A stretch of DNA of 64,000 nucleotides from contig JAACJP010000023.1 in assembly GCA_013368375.1 (NCBI GenBank), forward strand, positions 310,001 to 374,000, read 5' to 3'. The stretch is from Tricholomella constricta (Eukaryota; Basidiomycota; Agaricomycetes; Agaricales; Lyophyllaceae). The position numbers and the translations under genes are program-made. Each line of letters starts with the position of its first letter. Within the stretch, counting starts at the first letter, position 1. Positions 12,994 through 24,869 of this stretch are shown one piece after another. Below the pieces are notes generated by a model. It saw only the letters and a program-made list of their open reading frames with translations. It was not told where the DNA came from and did no database searches.

Positions 12994-13387
12994 TGTGGAG
13001 ATCTAGTAGCAAAAGAGGGAGGGGTGATTTGAGCCAAATAAATAATGAACGATGATTCGAACGAATGGGAGTCGCGAACTGATCGCGAAGAAGGCCGCGG
13101 CGACGAGTAAGATGGACAGCGCGCTGTGAGCGACGCCGTTGAGCTCGACGCTGCTGAGGCTGGGAGTCGGGTTCAGAGCTCAGTTCTTCTGGGAGTCGGA
13201 GGAAAAACGAATATTGCCACCGTATGCTCTCACCCGATCCGGTCAGGTGGCCGCCGCGCCATCAATTTGATGTTTGGGAGTGGTACTTACTTACGATGCC
13301 ATGTGTATTTAATGTTGGTACTTACTAATACAGAGGTATGGGAATGGAGGGTATATAGTTGTGTGCAAAATTTGGGCAGTCAATATT
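12994..13387. other. Intergenic between hydrolase and F-box-like gene
   Basis: Nearly 400 bp upstream of the hydrolase gene and downstream of the F-box-like gene, both on the minus strand. No spliceable coding frame or RNA gene was recognised. Confidence 0.4.
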
Positions 13388-14506
13388 TCAATACTTGAGC
13401 CTCTCAGGTAATACACGGATGTCATACGTGGCTGCAGCCTTGAGAACTGCTTCACCAGCGGAACTACACCAACGCACAAAAGGCGGATTGTTTGTGCCCC
13501 AAGGCAGCCCCAGGCTACGCAAACGTGCGAGGTGCCGTTTCGTTATAAATGAGACCCATTCGCATGGGAGAATGGTAACCATGCGACCGGAGACGGTCAA
13601 GTCCTCCAGATTTTGGCACTTCTGACTGATGGAATCGAGGATGTCGAGGTCGACATGAATGCCAGTGAAGCGTAAACATCGTAGTGAAGAGAAAGGAGGT
13701 GAATCATCGGTGAATATGAGGTGATGCGAGTGCCCATCCGTCTCCACCTCGTATTCCAATGTGTCGATCGCACAAGACTCAAGGATGAGTCTGATCTGTT
13801 CGTCAAACTCCGAAGCGCGCTTGGAACGAATACACAAATGGTGAAGGGATGGCGTTTCGTGTAAAAGATGGGAGATATAGCCGCTCATGACGACCACGTT
13901 GTCGAGGTGGAGCTTGGAGAGTTGCAGTTGATATGGAATGACGGGATATGGGATGTCGAGCTCGAGGTTGGTCAGACGGAGAGTCTGAAGGTTGCTGAAT
14001 CGGAATGCAATCGATTCATCCCATTCCAGAGAAGGGCGAAAGCTGAGAGAATGTGCGAGCAGACTGCCATCGATGTGGAGGTCCAAAACCGACTGTGCGT
14101 CGCCTACGGTATGCAGAAGCCTCTCTGCTTTAACAGCCAGCAGGCCTCCGAGTGTGATATGCTGCAGCCCCTCAAGCGCCAAGATGAATCGGAGGTTGGC
14201 CCTGTCTTCAGCACTAATGAGCCGCCCGTTTGGGCTGTCCTCCAGGGCTGGCCGAAGTTCGATACCCTTGACGAGGGAGAGTAATTTGGGGTTGCCGGAC
14301 AATGTGCGTGCGAGTTGCGAACAAGCATGGAACGAATGCAGGCTGGGCAATGCAAACAACCGCCGTCTTACAGGGCCTAACCATGCGGAAGAGACCTGTG
14401 CGAGACGAAGTAAATCTCGGGGCCACCAATGGTCGTTGCTCTCGAGAATGAGAGGAACAAGATCGTCTATAAAGCGCGAACGTGCTGGTAGGGGAGACAA
14501 AGCCAT
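13388..14506 (-). CDS. F-box/LRR-type protein
   Basis: A single uninterrupted frame of 372 residues, unusual in this intron-rich window. The N-terminus (FIDDLVPLILESNDHWWPRD, LLRLAQVSSAWLGPVRRRLF) has the pattern of an Agaricomycete F-box-like motif, with the L..L..VS..W.....R.LF spacing. The rest is leucine-rich and irregular (LQTLRLTNLELDIPYPVI, SKLHLDNVVVMSGYISHLLH, SLRCLRFTGIHVDLDILDSI, NLEDLTVSGRMVTILP), consistent with an RNI/LRR-like arc. Such proteins are greatly expanded in mushroom-forming fungi and usually act as substrate adaptors of SCF ubiquitin ligases; that role is family knowledge, not shown here. The target is unknown. Confidence 0.7.
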   Translation of the reverse strand: MALSPLPARSRFIDDLVPLILESNDHWWPRDLLRLAQVSSAWLGPVRRRLFALPSLHSFHACSQLARTLSGNPKLLSLVKGIELRPALEDSPNGRLISAEDRANLRFILALEGLQHITLGGLLAVKAERLLHTVGDAQSVLDLHIDGSLLAHSLSFRPSLEWDESIAFRFSNLQTLRLTNLELDIPYPVIPYQLQLSKLHLDNVVVMSGYISHLLHETPSLHHLCIRSKRASEFDEQIRLILESCAIDTLEYEVETDGHSHHLIFTDDSPPFSSLRCLRFTGIHVDLDILDSISQKCQNLEDLTVSGRMVTILPCEWVSFITKRHLARLRSLGLPWGTNNPPFVRWCSSAGEAVLKAAATYDIRVLPERLKY

Positions 14507-15003
14507 GTTTGCTAACTGCTGAAGGGTAAAAGGGATGAATCGTCAAGTTCCGAAGCGCGTGTTGGGGGCTTGGAGCGTGTAGCTCGTGTGTGCAGAGCTG
14601 TGCAGAGTCAAGATGTATCAGGTGATCATCAAAGGATGAAATGTTCGAAACAGAAAAATTGTGGCCTTCGAAATCTGGCCATGCCATGGTCAATTGCAAA
14701 GCTAAGGGAGTAAAGAAGTTGGACGGAGCTCGTGGGCAAGGCGAGAAAGAGGAAACCGGCGACGATGACCGCGACATCAGTTTCTAACCAATATTGCGCC
14801 ATATCTGCTAACTCTGATATCCCATAGGCCTTAATTCTTTTCTAATAAATAACTATTTGAAAATGCATACTTATTGAATCTCAGCCTCGACCAGTGACCA
14901 CTACCTAAATATACTCGAAAAGATCTTCTAAACATGGAAGCCATATCCCAGCGTCGTCGAACTGTTCAACTTACCTTCCTGCAAACGACTGATCTCTTCG
15001 AAA
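14507..15003. other. Divergent intergenic region with overlapping upstream ATG
   Basis: About 500 bp between the F-box-like gene (-) and the amino acid transporter (+). An ATG at 14934 opens a 29-codon frame that closes at 15023, past the transporter start at 15004 and in another frame. It may be an upstream ORF if it lies in the mRNA leader. No independent gene is supported. Confidence 0.4.
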
Positions 15004-17045
15004 ATGCCAGTCGTGAAGGATAACGATCCTCCTCCACCTCGCAGAGAAGCTAAATCTGTTCCTATACTCTCGCTGAATCGCGTGGACGAAGCCTTGGATG
15101 TCTTCGTGGAGAGACCCGAACACGACATTCACTATAAGACATTAAGCTGGCAGGTCTTGAAAACTGATACTTACTTGCAGCCACAAAAACTATGTTCTAA
15201 TGGACCTGTTTTATCAGTTTCTGGCGCTGTTGATGATTGCAGAGATCGTTAGTAATGGAATGCTCTCTCTGCCGTCCTCTCTTGCTGTTATCGGTAAATT
15301 CCTAGTGTTCATGCACATTCAATGCCTCAGCTCACTGCTTTCCGAATTTCAACAGGGATCGTGCCAGCAGTTATCCTAGTAAGTCGTCTGCTCAGACTGT
15401 GCGGTATATGGCTGCCCGTGTGAATGCCCATGTTAACTCAGCATCTCTGAAGATTGTATTCCTTGGAATATTTGGACTGTTTACTGCCAAGCTCTTGATT
15501 GACTTCAAGTTAAATCATCCAAGTGTCCACAACATGTAATTTAGAAGAGTTTAATTGCCACATCCATGAGCTAATTGTTGTTAGGGGTGACGCGGGATTC
15601 ATCCTAGGTGGACCGCTGGTCAGGGAGGTGTTATCGCTGGGAACCGTCATTTTCGCTATTGCCGGAACCGTGAGTTCAGTCCAAAATTCATCCCTGACTT
15701 GCGCTCCATCCTAGAGAATAGGGCTCAGAGCTGTTATCCGGACAACAAGCACTCTCCGCGCTCTCAAACAATGGGCTTTGCTCAATTTACATCCTGCTCG
15801 TATTCTCGTTTGCCACTCTTGTTATTGCCCTTCCCCGGACACTGGGCCGACTGAGCTGGCTGGGGTTTCTTAGTGTCTCGTTGATTTCCCTTGCTGGTAT
15901 TGTGGCGATGGTCGGTGCAGGCTTGAATCCCACGCCTAGTCGCTCCATTCGTGTAACGGCGAGCACCAGCTTCGATCAGGCGTTTTTGGCAATTACAAAT
16001 CCTGTAAGCTGCCAAACTCTGTCCATTACCCTCGATGAACCTGACTGCTAGGTATTTTCTTATGCGGGTGAGATTTCAAGCAAGGTGTAATCTCACACGA
16101 TGACACGGCTTCTCTCGTTAGGACACTTCATGTGCGACTCCTATCATTACTAGAGTTGTGCAGCTGACCGACCATCACTGAAGGTTCTTTATCCTCATCT
16201 CAGAGATGCGTCATCCAGAAGATGCTATGAAGGTGCGGATTTTCGATATCCACGCAAAAATCTCTAAAGATGCAAGAAAAACAAAACAAACAGGCCGCAT
16301 GGTGCCTGCAAGGATTTGCGACTATGTTTTACACAGTGTTTGCTGTCGTTATGTGAATACTCTAATCGACCTGACTGGACGACACTGCGGCTGAGACAAG
16401 CCACTGACAGATATGTCAATATTGGTGACAACATTGCATCACCTGCTTTTCTCTCCCTGCCCCCCGAATGGGCAAAGGTGTCATATGGTATCGCTCTCGC
16501 AAATTTTCTGATGTACGTTGACCACCCTTGCCATGCATTAACACCCTGTAACGACTTTCAGAGCTGGCGGCCTGTACTCCCACACGGCGGCGAAGCTTTT
16601 CTTCATTCGTTTCTTCCGACATTCTCGACACATGTACAATCACACACCCCTTGGTTGGTTTGTGTGGATCATGCTGTGCTTTGCTGCGGTCGCAATTGCC
16701 TTCATCTTTGCAATTACAGTCCCCATATTCTCGTATCTAATCGGCATCGCGGCTTCACTATTTGCTTCGTGGTACACCTATGGGCTAGCAGGGTTCTTTT
16801 GGTTACATGATATATATCATCTGAAAGGCGGTCGGCAGGCTCTATCTCAGCGGCCGGTCCAGATGGTCCTTGCAATTGCGACCATCCTTGCAGGGGCTTT
16901 CATATGCATCTCTGGTATGTATCGATTAAAGTGGGTGCTTGTCATATTCATGAACTTTGATGCACCCCGTTTATCAAGCCCCTTTTTGTAGCTCATCGAC
17001 AGCGCGTACAATGATGGCCTTATAGGAAAGCCGTTTACATGTTAG
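15004..17045 (+). CDS. Amino acid transporter, AAAP/Mtr type
   Basis: Multi-pass permease of the Aa_trans family, resembling the Neurospora Mtr neutral amino acid permease; predicted to import amino acids at the plasma membrane. The N-terminus is cytosolic (HDIHYKTLSWQ), then across an intron FLALLMIAEIVSNGMLSLPS, the typical first helix of this family. Further helices: IVFLGIFGLFTAKLLIDFKL, VLSLGTVIFAIAGTGSELLS, IYILLVFSFATLVIALPRTL, SWLGFLSVSLISLAGIVAMV, VFSYAGHFMFFILISEMRHP, FATMFYTVFAVVIYVNIGDN, LIGIAASLFASWYTYGLAGF and ILAGAFICISGMY. It ends IDSAYNDGLIGKPFTC, the usual family terminus. About nine short introns. The last intron (GTGCTT..TTGTAG) is my best choice of splice sites; an alternative donor 21 bp upstream is possible. 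Confidence 0.86.
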
Positions 17046-17254
17046 CAGTTGAATCCGAGTCCATTGGAATCTAGCATCAGTGTGATAAGATAAGATGCCT
17101 AACCGGCCCGAGGTATATCGGTCATCATTCCAGCCCGTGGGCTCCGGCTCCCTGGCCTTGTCTCCTTGCGTTACAATCAGCTTCACCGTCGGAGGAGTCG
17201 GGCCACGTTGACATCCCTCCTACTCCAGCCAACTTCTGAGCCTGTATTATATGA

Positions 17255-18782
17255 ATGTCATCTGGCACGCAAGGCTTCAATTTATCGATCGTTCAACGGC
17301 CATCATCGTCATGGCGTAGAACTCTCGCAGCCTTGTGTTTTTGTATCCTGTTCCAATTTGGATGTCTTATGGTCAACTGCTCTCAACTTGTTTTTCTTCT
17401 ACCCCTGCGTATCCTCCCATTCAAATGGTCGAGCAGGCTCTACAACGAGGGTATCAGATACACGAAAGGAGCTTTTGGATGCCTCTTGAGTACGTCCCCT
17501 GCTATGCTCTTACACGAGCAAGCCTAATATGCCTTCGTAGTTCTGATGTGCCAGTGGTTCGCCCCGACAAAGCTGAGCATCTCTTTCGAAACGGAGGGCA
17601 AGGGTCGCTTTAGTGCGGAAGATGTCGACTGCGTTGTCGTGAGAAACGAAGCAGGAGACGTTGTATCATTGAATCTTCCTACCAAGTTTGTTTTAATATC
17701 CAATCATCAGGTAGAGTATCTCTTTATTGATTTTTGTCCTTCCACTCACCAAGTGTGTAGATCTACGCCGACTGGTGGTATGCATGGTGCCTCACTTACT
17801 TCATTGGTCCACAGGGGGTGCATCGTTACGTCTACATCACGTTGAAGAAGAGCTTGCAATGGGTTCCTATCGTTGGCTGGGTACGCCGATGCGACAAAGC
17901 TTCTGGAAAACTGTACTCAATACTCTACAGGGAATGCAACTTTTCAACTTCATTTTCCTTGCGCGCTCCTGGGCATCAGACAGGGTACAACTCGCATCAC
18001 AGCTATCCTCGTTGGGCAAATGCGCAGAGGAAGAGGATAACCCATTATGTTTCCTGCTTTATCCTGAAGGGACGCTTGTCAGCCAGAACACGCGTCCCGT
18101 CAGTAAAAAGTTCGCAGACAAGATGGGAATAGTAAGTTTCGTAGTGATTTGATGACTATGACATCGAGTCAACGATTCATTATAGGCAGACTTGACTAAT
18201 GTACTCCTCCCGAGGTCGACGGGTCTACATTACAGCTTACGTTCCCTGGCTCCTCGAATACCCGAACTGAAGTTGATTGATCTCACAATGATGTACCCTG
18301 GTATGATTTACGTGAAATTTCTTAGTGGACCCATTTTAATTTGGAGCATTGTTCTTTCAGGCATTCCTCCAATGGGATATGGTCAGGATTATTATACGCT
18401 TCGATCCATATTCATGAACGGTATACCACCACCTCGAATCCACGTACATCTAAAGATGTTCGACGTCGCAGCGGATATTCCAATAGGCGACATGTCCACA
18501 AAGCCTACCCTCGCCTCTTCTGGGGTGGCGAACGGACACACTGCCGAGGTCGAAATTCCCGATCAGGAGAAAGAGGTGTTCGAGACGTGGTTGCGGGAGC
18601 TGTGGCAGGCAAAGGATGATTCTATGACCAGATTTTACGAAACTGGAACATTTTGCCCTGGGACCGGAATCTCGCCGGTCGAGATTCCACTGAAGCTGCG
18701 ACATTGGAGGGAATTTCTGGACGCGTTCTGCTTTTTCCTGCCTGCAGGTGCTGGATACTTGTGGGGCAAGATACGACAGTAG
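17255..18782 (+). CDS. Lysophospholipid acyltransferase (PlsC/AGPAT family)
   Basis: Membrane acyltransferase of glycerophospholipid synthesis or remodelling. Start at 17255 gives MSSGTQGFNLSIVQRPSSSW followed by a hydrophobic helix (FCILFQFGCLMVNCSQLVFL). The catalytic H-X4-D motif is LISNHQIYADWWYAW, formed across an intron. Later blocks are SLQWVPIVGWGMQLFNFIFL (motif II region), FLLYPEGTLVSQNTRPVSKK (motif III, Y/F-P-E-G-T) and the proline-containing IPPMGYGQDYYTLRSIFMNG. The C-terminus carries another hydrophobic segment (FCFFLPAGAGYLWGKIRQ). The length (about 400 residues) and the NHQIYADW form place it with the AGPAT8/LCLAT1 or yeast Cst26/Psi1-like group, which acylates lysophosphatidylinositol or related lysolipids; the exact substrate is inference. 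Confidence 0.83.
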
Positions 18783-18847
18783 TTATTAGATGATTGTAAT
18801 TGACGTGCCATATGCTGTTGGTGATCATGAGCGGCCCACTACGCACC

Positions 18848-19257
18848 CTAACCAGAAAACTGAGTTTGTTCTCTTTGCTCCTCTATCCGTCTAACCATGA
18901 ACAAACTTGTGTCCAAGAATCTGTCCACGCAATTGGCAAGGCAACTCTCTTCTCCACGCGAAAAGCGCGTCGACGGTGTGCCGGTGATACATCTAGAACA
19001 TATTTATACGCAATTCAAAGTGATGATAGATGCACCTACTTGTCCCAACACAAGGTGGTAAAGTGGTGGATCGAGCCGTGAACTTTCGCCTGTACGACTT
19101 GGTCAATGACAAGGACGATACGAAATTACAACAGCACGGACCTGGGCTTGCTCCTTCTCAATGAAGTCAGCTAGATCTTTCTATAAGATTCTGTGAGTAG
19201 GTATGACACGCATGGGTGAGAGATGCTCACTTGTGTTGCTTGGTCAAATTTTTCCAT
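18848..19257 (-). CDS. TIM8: Small Tim chaperone TIM8
   Basis: A four-exon gene for an 86-residue protein, too fragmented to show as one open frame. Exon 1 MEKFDQATQ joins KDLADFIEKEQAQ, then AKVHGSIHHFTTLCWDK, then CITGTPSTRFSRGEESC and onward to NCVDRFLDTSLFMV, ending EQREQTQFSG. All three introns are GT..AG, and joining them restores the twin CX3C motifs CWDKC and CLANC that define small Tim proteins. The N-terminal D..T...L..F.EKEQAQA pattern is characteristic of Tim8. In the mitochondrial intermembrane space Tim8 works with Tim13 as a chaperone escorting hydrophobic precursors to TIM22/TIM23. It lies tail-to-tail with the acyltransferase gene (66 bp apart) and head-to-head with Ies1 copy B. 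Confidence 0.9.
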
Positions 19258-19571
19258 GGTTTGTTGGCAGAATGAGGGAAGAGCGGTGGGTATTTTAAAA
19301 TAAGCAATTACGTAATAGATTATTGTTTATTTTTGGAAATGTTGTCGGTTCACTCCAAGTACTTTACGGTGGTTCTTGGACGAATTCGATGCAAGTTTTC
19401 CAAACTTCGAAAACTGTTCCAACCATGCAACCTAAGTCAACGGAGATAAGGATCTAACGTGGGATTATTGATAACTCTTATATTTGCTTGCCAGGATACA
19501 AGGTTGCCTCGTGCTACATATATCCTAGCCTCGTGTCTGCTCAGCGCTCAGCCTTGGCTCGGCCTTTCCCA
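19258..19571. promoter_or_regulatory. Divergent intergenic region, TIM8 / Ies1 copy B
   Basis: About 310 bp between head-to-head genes, AT-rich around 19290-19350. It should contain both promoters. No specific element is assigned. Confidence 0.4.
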
Positions 19572-21392
19572 ATGGCCTCGACATCTGCCAGTACTGCTTC
19601 GATGTCCACTGCCTGGCCTGGAGAACCAAGTCCTCCGTAAGCTTCTCTGTCCGTTTGGTTCATATACTATTTATCCAGGTATCCGATAGTGTTGCATATC
19701 TTAGTCGCAAGGCCTTGCCGATCAAACGCCATGACGCCGAACCTTTAACACGCGAGGACGTGCAGTTCGATTTACTTCACCACATATTCTCTGACAAAAA
19801 TGCCGTCTTTACCAACCCAACTCCTAGTGGCAACCCAATACCTGAGAAGTCTCCAAAGGTCACCTTCGCTGAGCTATACGTGTCTGCCTTGTACAATTCA
19901 AGTAAATGTTCCAAAGTGCTCAGGGAGAAAATGGTCGAAACCCCAGCATTCGCAATTGAACTTGCGAAGATTTCTCTCCTGACCAACGTTGGCCGAATCA
20001 ATACGACGATGGCCTGTGAGACTCCTGTTACTTATGACGATTGTTTGGATTTCTGAATTCCTTCAAGTTTTTCCAGAAATGAAGACCGCGCTTAGAACCT
20101 ATCATCCTGTACCCTCATTACAGAAAACGGACGGAAATGCACAGGATGCTCCTAGAATCAAAAATTGTCTCAAGGCCGCCCTTCTCCCATCAGAGTTAAA
20201 AACAACTCCTCCCTCATCGCCGGAAGAAATTTTGGAGAGAAGTGTAAGCATTCGTTTCAATGGCCAGGCAGACGAACCAGATCACAGATGCATTTTATGA
20301 CACAAGAGAGCAGGACAGCGTCCCCCTACCACGGTTGTAAATCTTCTGTTCGTTCTTGCCAACCATGCTGCTGTGAGTCACCCTACACTCTATGTAATTT
20401 GGAATTCATAATATTCTAGCCTCTGGCCGGCGTGCATTTCGATGGGGCACTGAACTTCCTCGACCTTTTCTTGCCAAACAAGCGTCTGGTCTCAGCCGAT
20501 CGTGCCAGGGCCTTTCTATGGCTTGCATATCACTACTTGGAATCTCCTGAGGGGCTAAATACTTTCGACGACGAGTACTCGCGTAAAAGCCCAGGTAAGG
20601 CACCACTGCTACACAAAATGACCGTCCACCAGGCGAAAACCGAGAACGTGGACACTGCTGAAGAAATTGCATGGGGAAAAAAGATGTCGAACCAGAGAAA
20701 TACCTTCTTGCAGAAACTTGTGAATTCGATGGAGGACGACAAGAAGACGAAGACCACGACAATTCGCCAATTCGTGTCAGGTTTGTCGTCTTCGTCTTCA
20801 TCATGGCACGAGGCAAATGTTTAGGAGAAGTTGCAGTGAGTGCGAATAGTCTTCGTCGCCCTCGACAGCCAGGTCAAGGGCAAGAGGCATCACGCGATGA
20901 AGGAGCGTTCATGTACTATGTCCCACATAACAATCCTCCACCTCCTGATCATGCGCGGTCGAAGAGACGTAAGGGGGCTCCACAATTTCATGATATGGTT
21001 AAGAGGACTAAGTCCAAGAAAATCTAGATCCTCCCCTGCAGTTGCAATCCCACCCAGACCCGCATCTGCAATCTCGCAACGCTGTTCCTCCTGTTGCGCC
21101 GCGCCCGGAGCCACGGACGATGTTGCAACGTTTGGCAACCCCTCCTTCTGTTCTATCGAATCTGATTCACCTTTCTCTAGAGGCGTGGCATGTAGTTAAC
21201 ACCACTGATCCACTTGCCGATTCAGATGAAGACATTGAGAATGCAGATGAAAATGTCCGCCTTGATTATAGTACGTCACAGCCTTTTTGAATCCCAGATT
21301 GCTCGGAGATAAAAACATTGACGCGCTTCATTGTAGCTCGTCGTGTGGATGTGCTAGCTCACATTCAACGAACGTATACGTCGCATGATTGA
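19572..21392 (+). CDS. INO80 complex subunit Ies1-like (copy B)
   Basis: Paralogue of the gene at 7523-9446. Start MASTSASTASMSTAWPGEPS; the first intron joins to VAYLSRKALPIKRHDAEPLT. Conserved blocks in the same order: TREDVQFDLLHHIFSD, KVTFAELYVSALYNSSKCSK, ISLLTNVGRINTTMA, FFPEMKTALRTYHPVPSLQK, GNAQDAPRIKNCLKAALLP, then across an intron AGQRPPTTVVNLLFVLANHA, LNFLDLFLPNKRLVSADRAR, AFLWLAYHYLES and ENVDTAEEIAWGKKMSNQRN. The tail holds SLEAWHVVNTTDPLADSDED and ends after the last intron with RRVDVLAHIQRTYTSHD. The final intron is at the same place as in copy A (after the DY residues), which supports common descent. Exon structure between 20780 and 21060 is less certain. Likely role: INO80 chromatin remodelling, inferred from the family. 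Confidence 0.62.
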
Positions 21393-21770
21393 AAATCTAA
21401 CGTTCTGGTCTGGCCACCGTACTTCCTTGACTGGGTTTTATGTTTCCCGGGGACTCTACATCGCGCTGATACACGTACTGCGCCGATAACGTTTTTTCTT
21501 CTTCGACTGATACCATGTACGAATTATATCCCATTGCAATGGTCGTAAAACGAGATAGGCGCTGCCCCAACGAAAGATTAAAGGAGTGTGTGGTGGGCAT
21601 TTGCCTGTATAGAGACTAGCTCAACGAAATCTGCAAAAAAATCGAGGTCACTATTTTTTTTTTGTATTTTCCCTCCCCTTCTGTCTCAAAAACCGAACGT
21701 AACCCCGAAACCAATTGGCAAAAAAGCCGAATTCAAGATGTGAGAATGCCGGATACCCAAAAAAAACATG
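21393..21770. other. Convergent 3' intergenic region
   Basis: About 380 bp between facing 3' ends of Ies1 copy B and the proline-rich orphan. A short T run lies near 21651-21663. Nothing coding is supported. Confidence 0.45.
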
Positions 21771-22965
21771 TCAAAAGCCGCCTGGATGAGCCAGAACGGG
21801 ATGTTCGAAGCCAGATCGCTGGCGGAGCGGTAAAAGATCCGCTGGGGCGCTGTGTCGTTTCCACTTGGATTTGCGAACATCCACTCCGTCTGCCTCGACC
21901 TCTGTTGCAAGTGTCCTGCGTCGCAGGGTCGAAAGCATATCGTGCGCTCTGCGTTCCCGGGAATTCAACGCGAAGAGGTTGGATTCCGAAAGCTCGGTAG
22001 GAGAGGTCGTGGACGAACGAGGAACGACGAGGGTCGTCACTTGCAGATTAGGTGACGCCGGATACATGGGGGATTTGGGAGGCGCAAAGAGCAAAGGCTC
22101 CAGAGTCGGCTTCTGGGCTCGGACGGGCATTTGTAAACGACCGACGCCTACGTTCAGTCTAGGGCGTTCTGGAGCGACGGTCGGATAAGGAGCAGGATCC
22201 GCGTTGACGACCTCGTCGCGACGCGAGCGAGCATGGCTTTGGGAGCCGAGGCGAGCAGATATCTGATCCAGGGAGGGGAGAGGCCTTCCAACGTGCGTTG
22301 TCGACATTCTGACACCTGGTTCCTTGACCTTAGTGTACTCTGGGAGACGAAAGTCAACCTGCTCAACCCAAGGTTCACGGCCATACGAAAAAGGGCCGTA
22401 GTTTGACTTCTCGCTCAGAGATTCGAACAGAGCAAGTGGAGAGACCAATCCGGGAGAAGGAAGAGAGTAGTGGAAGATGGCCGGAGAATCGGGTGGCGTC
22501 TTGGGGGTCATGGTTGCGGTTGGGGATGGTGGTGCGAGAACCTTGGACAGGAACAGAGCACGTCGCTCAACTGTGTAACGATATGTTAGACCTGGAAAGA
22601 AAACCAATCGTCTGCAACATACCCTGCTTGTTCTTGTGGGCTTTGAGGGCAATCTCCTTGCGAAGGTCGCCCGCCTTCTTGGAACCAAATGCCACGTTTC
22701 TCTCCCTTGATGCCTGAAGTAAAGCCTCAAATCGCTCACGTTCGAGGCCTTTGGCTGGTGGCGTGTCATTTGGGCGGAGAGGCGAAAGAGGTTTTTTAAA
22801 CCTCGTAAGAGTTGGGGGTGGAGTCAGATGAACGGGCCTAAAGCCATTGTCATCTGAGGGAGTAGTGAAAGTCGCAGAGAACGGCGAGTATGGTTCGACG
22901 ACTTGTTCTTCTGGAGGAGCGAGTGAGATGGAGATCTGGGGAACGATGGCGAGCGTTGAATCCAT
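21771..22965 (-). CDS. Proline/serine-rich conserved hypothetical protein
   Basis: Two exons with a short intron near 22570-22620; together about 380 residues. Start chosen at 22965 (MDSTLAIVPQISISLAPPEE). The one likely structured element is basic and helical, KGLERERFEALLQASRERNV followed by KKAGDLRKEIALKAHKNKQ and, after the intron, VERRALFLSKVL. The remainder is rich in Pro, Ser and Arg (TPKTPPDSPAIFHYSLPSPG, QISARLGSQSHARSRRDEVV) with a helical patch FALNSRERRAHDMLSTLRRR near the end. No domain is recognised. The frame is long, has normal codon use and a clean intron, so it is probably real. Function unknown. Confidence 0.6.
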
Positions 22966-23371
22966 TGAAATGAAAGGCAGTGGAAATATGGGGGCGGTTC
23001 GAGACAGAAGGCGACCAGCACCAGGAAAGATATTACAGAGACGAGAAGAAAAAGGAATGCACCGAGCCACACACTCCAGTAAAAAACGCAAGAGAGATGA
23101 TGTTCGTGTACTACAGAAGGAGATGATATCGTGGACCTGGTCTTCCCATCATTTCGGTTAACACGCTGTTGGTAACCACCCCACCCCGTCCTGCGCACCT
23201 TGGCCTTGGCGATTGTAAGTAAGTAAGAAGCAAGCCAGAGACCATGGCTACAAATCAGAACTAACAGAAAATTCTGACCACCACCAGGCAGATCGTTCTC
23301 AGCAACAAATCAAACTCGTTCACAGCTCTATGTAATGATCATGATCGTGTGCGCTGGACGTTGCTTTCATC
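22966..23371. other. Intergenic: orphan promoter and LYS1 3' end
   Basis: About 400 bp. A minus-strand frame here contains a hydrophobic stretch, but it begins with a non-ATG codon and runs into the orphan's coding region in the orphan's +2 frame, so I treat it as chance. Confidence 0.4.
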
Positions 23372-24654
<1,283 letters not shown>

Positions 24655-24869
24655 TGGAGAACTTGAGCGGAATCTCGTCTCTAGCAAAGGTTGAGTCACG
24701 GCGCGGAATTATTGAACTGACTCGAGCAGAGGTAGGATCAGATCAATTTTTCGCTTAGATCGATACCTGATTTGGTGGCACCTGCACGTGATGACGCGTT
24801 GTGGCGCGTTGGCATTAGCATTCAAGTTGTCACAGCTTACTGCAGCCTTCGATATTATCGCTTTGAAAA

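Noticed and set aside
22824..23198. Minus-strand frame with a strongly hydrophobic segment upstream of the orphan
   Set aside because: Begins with GTG and overlaps the orphan's first exon in another frame; no splice link restores a protein.
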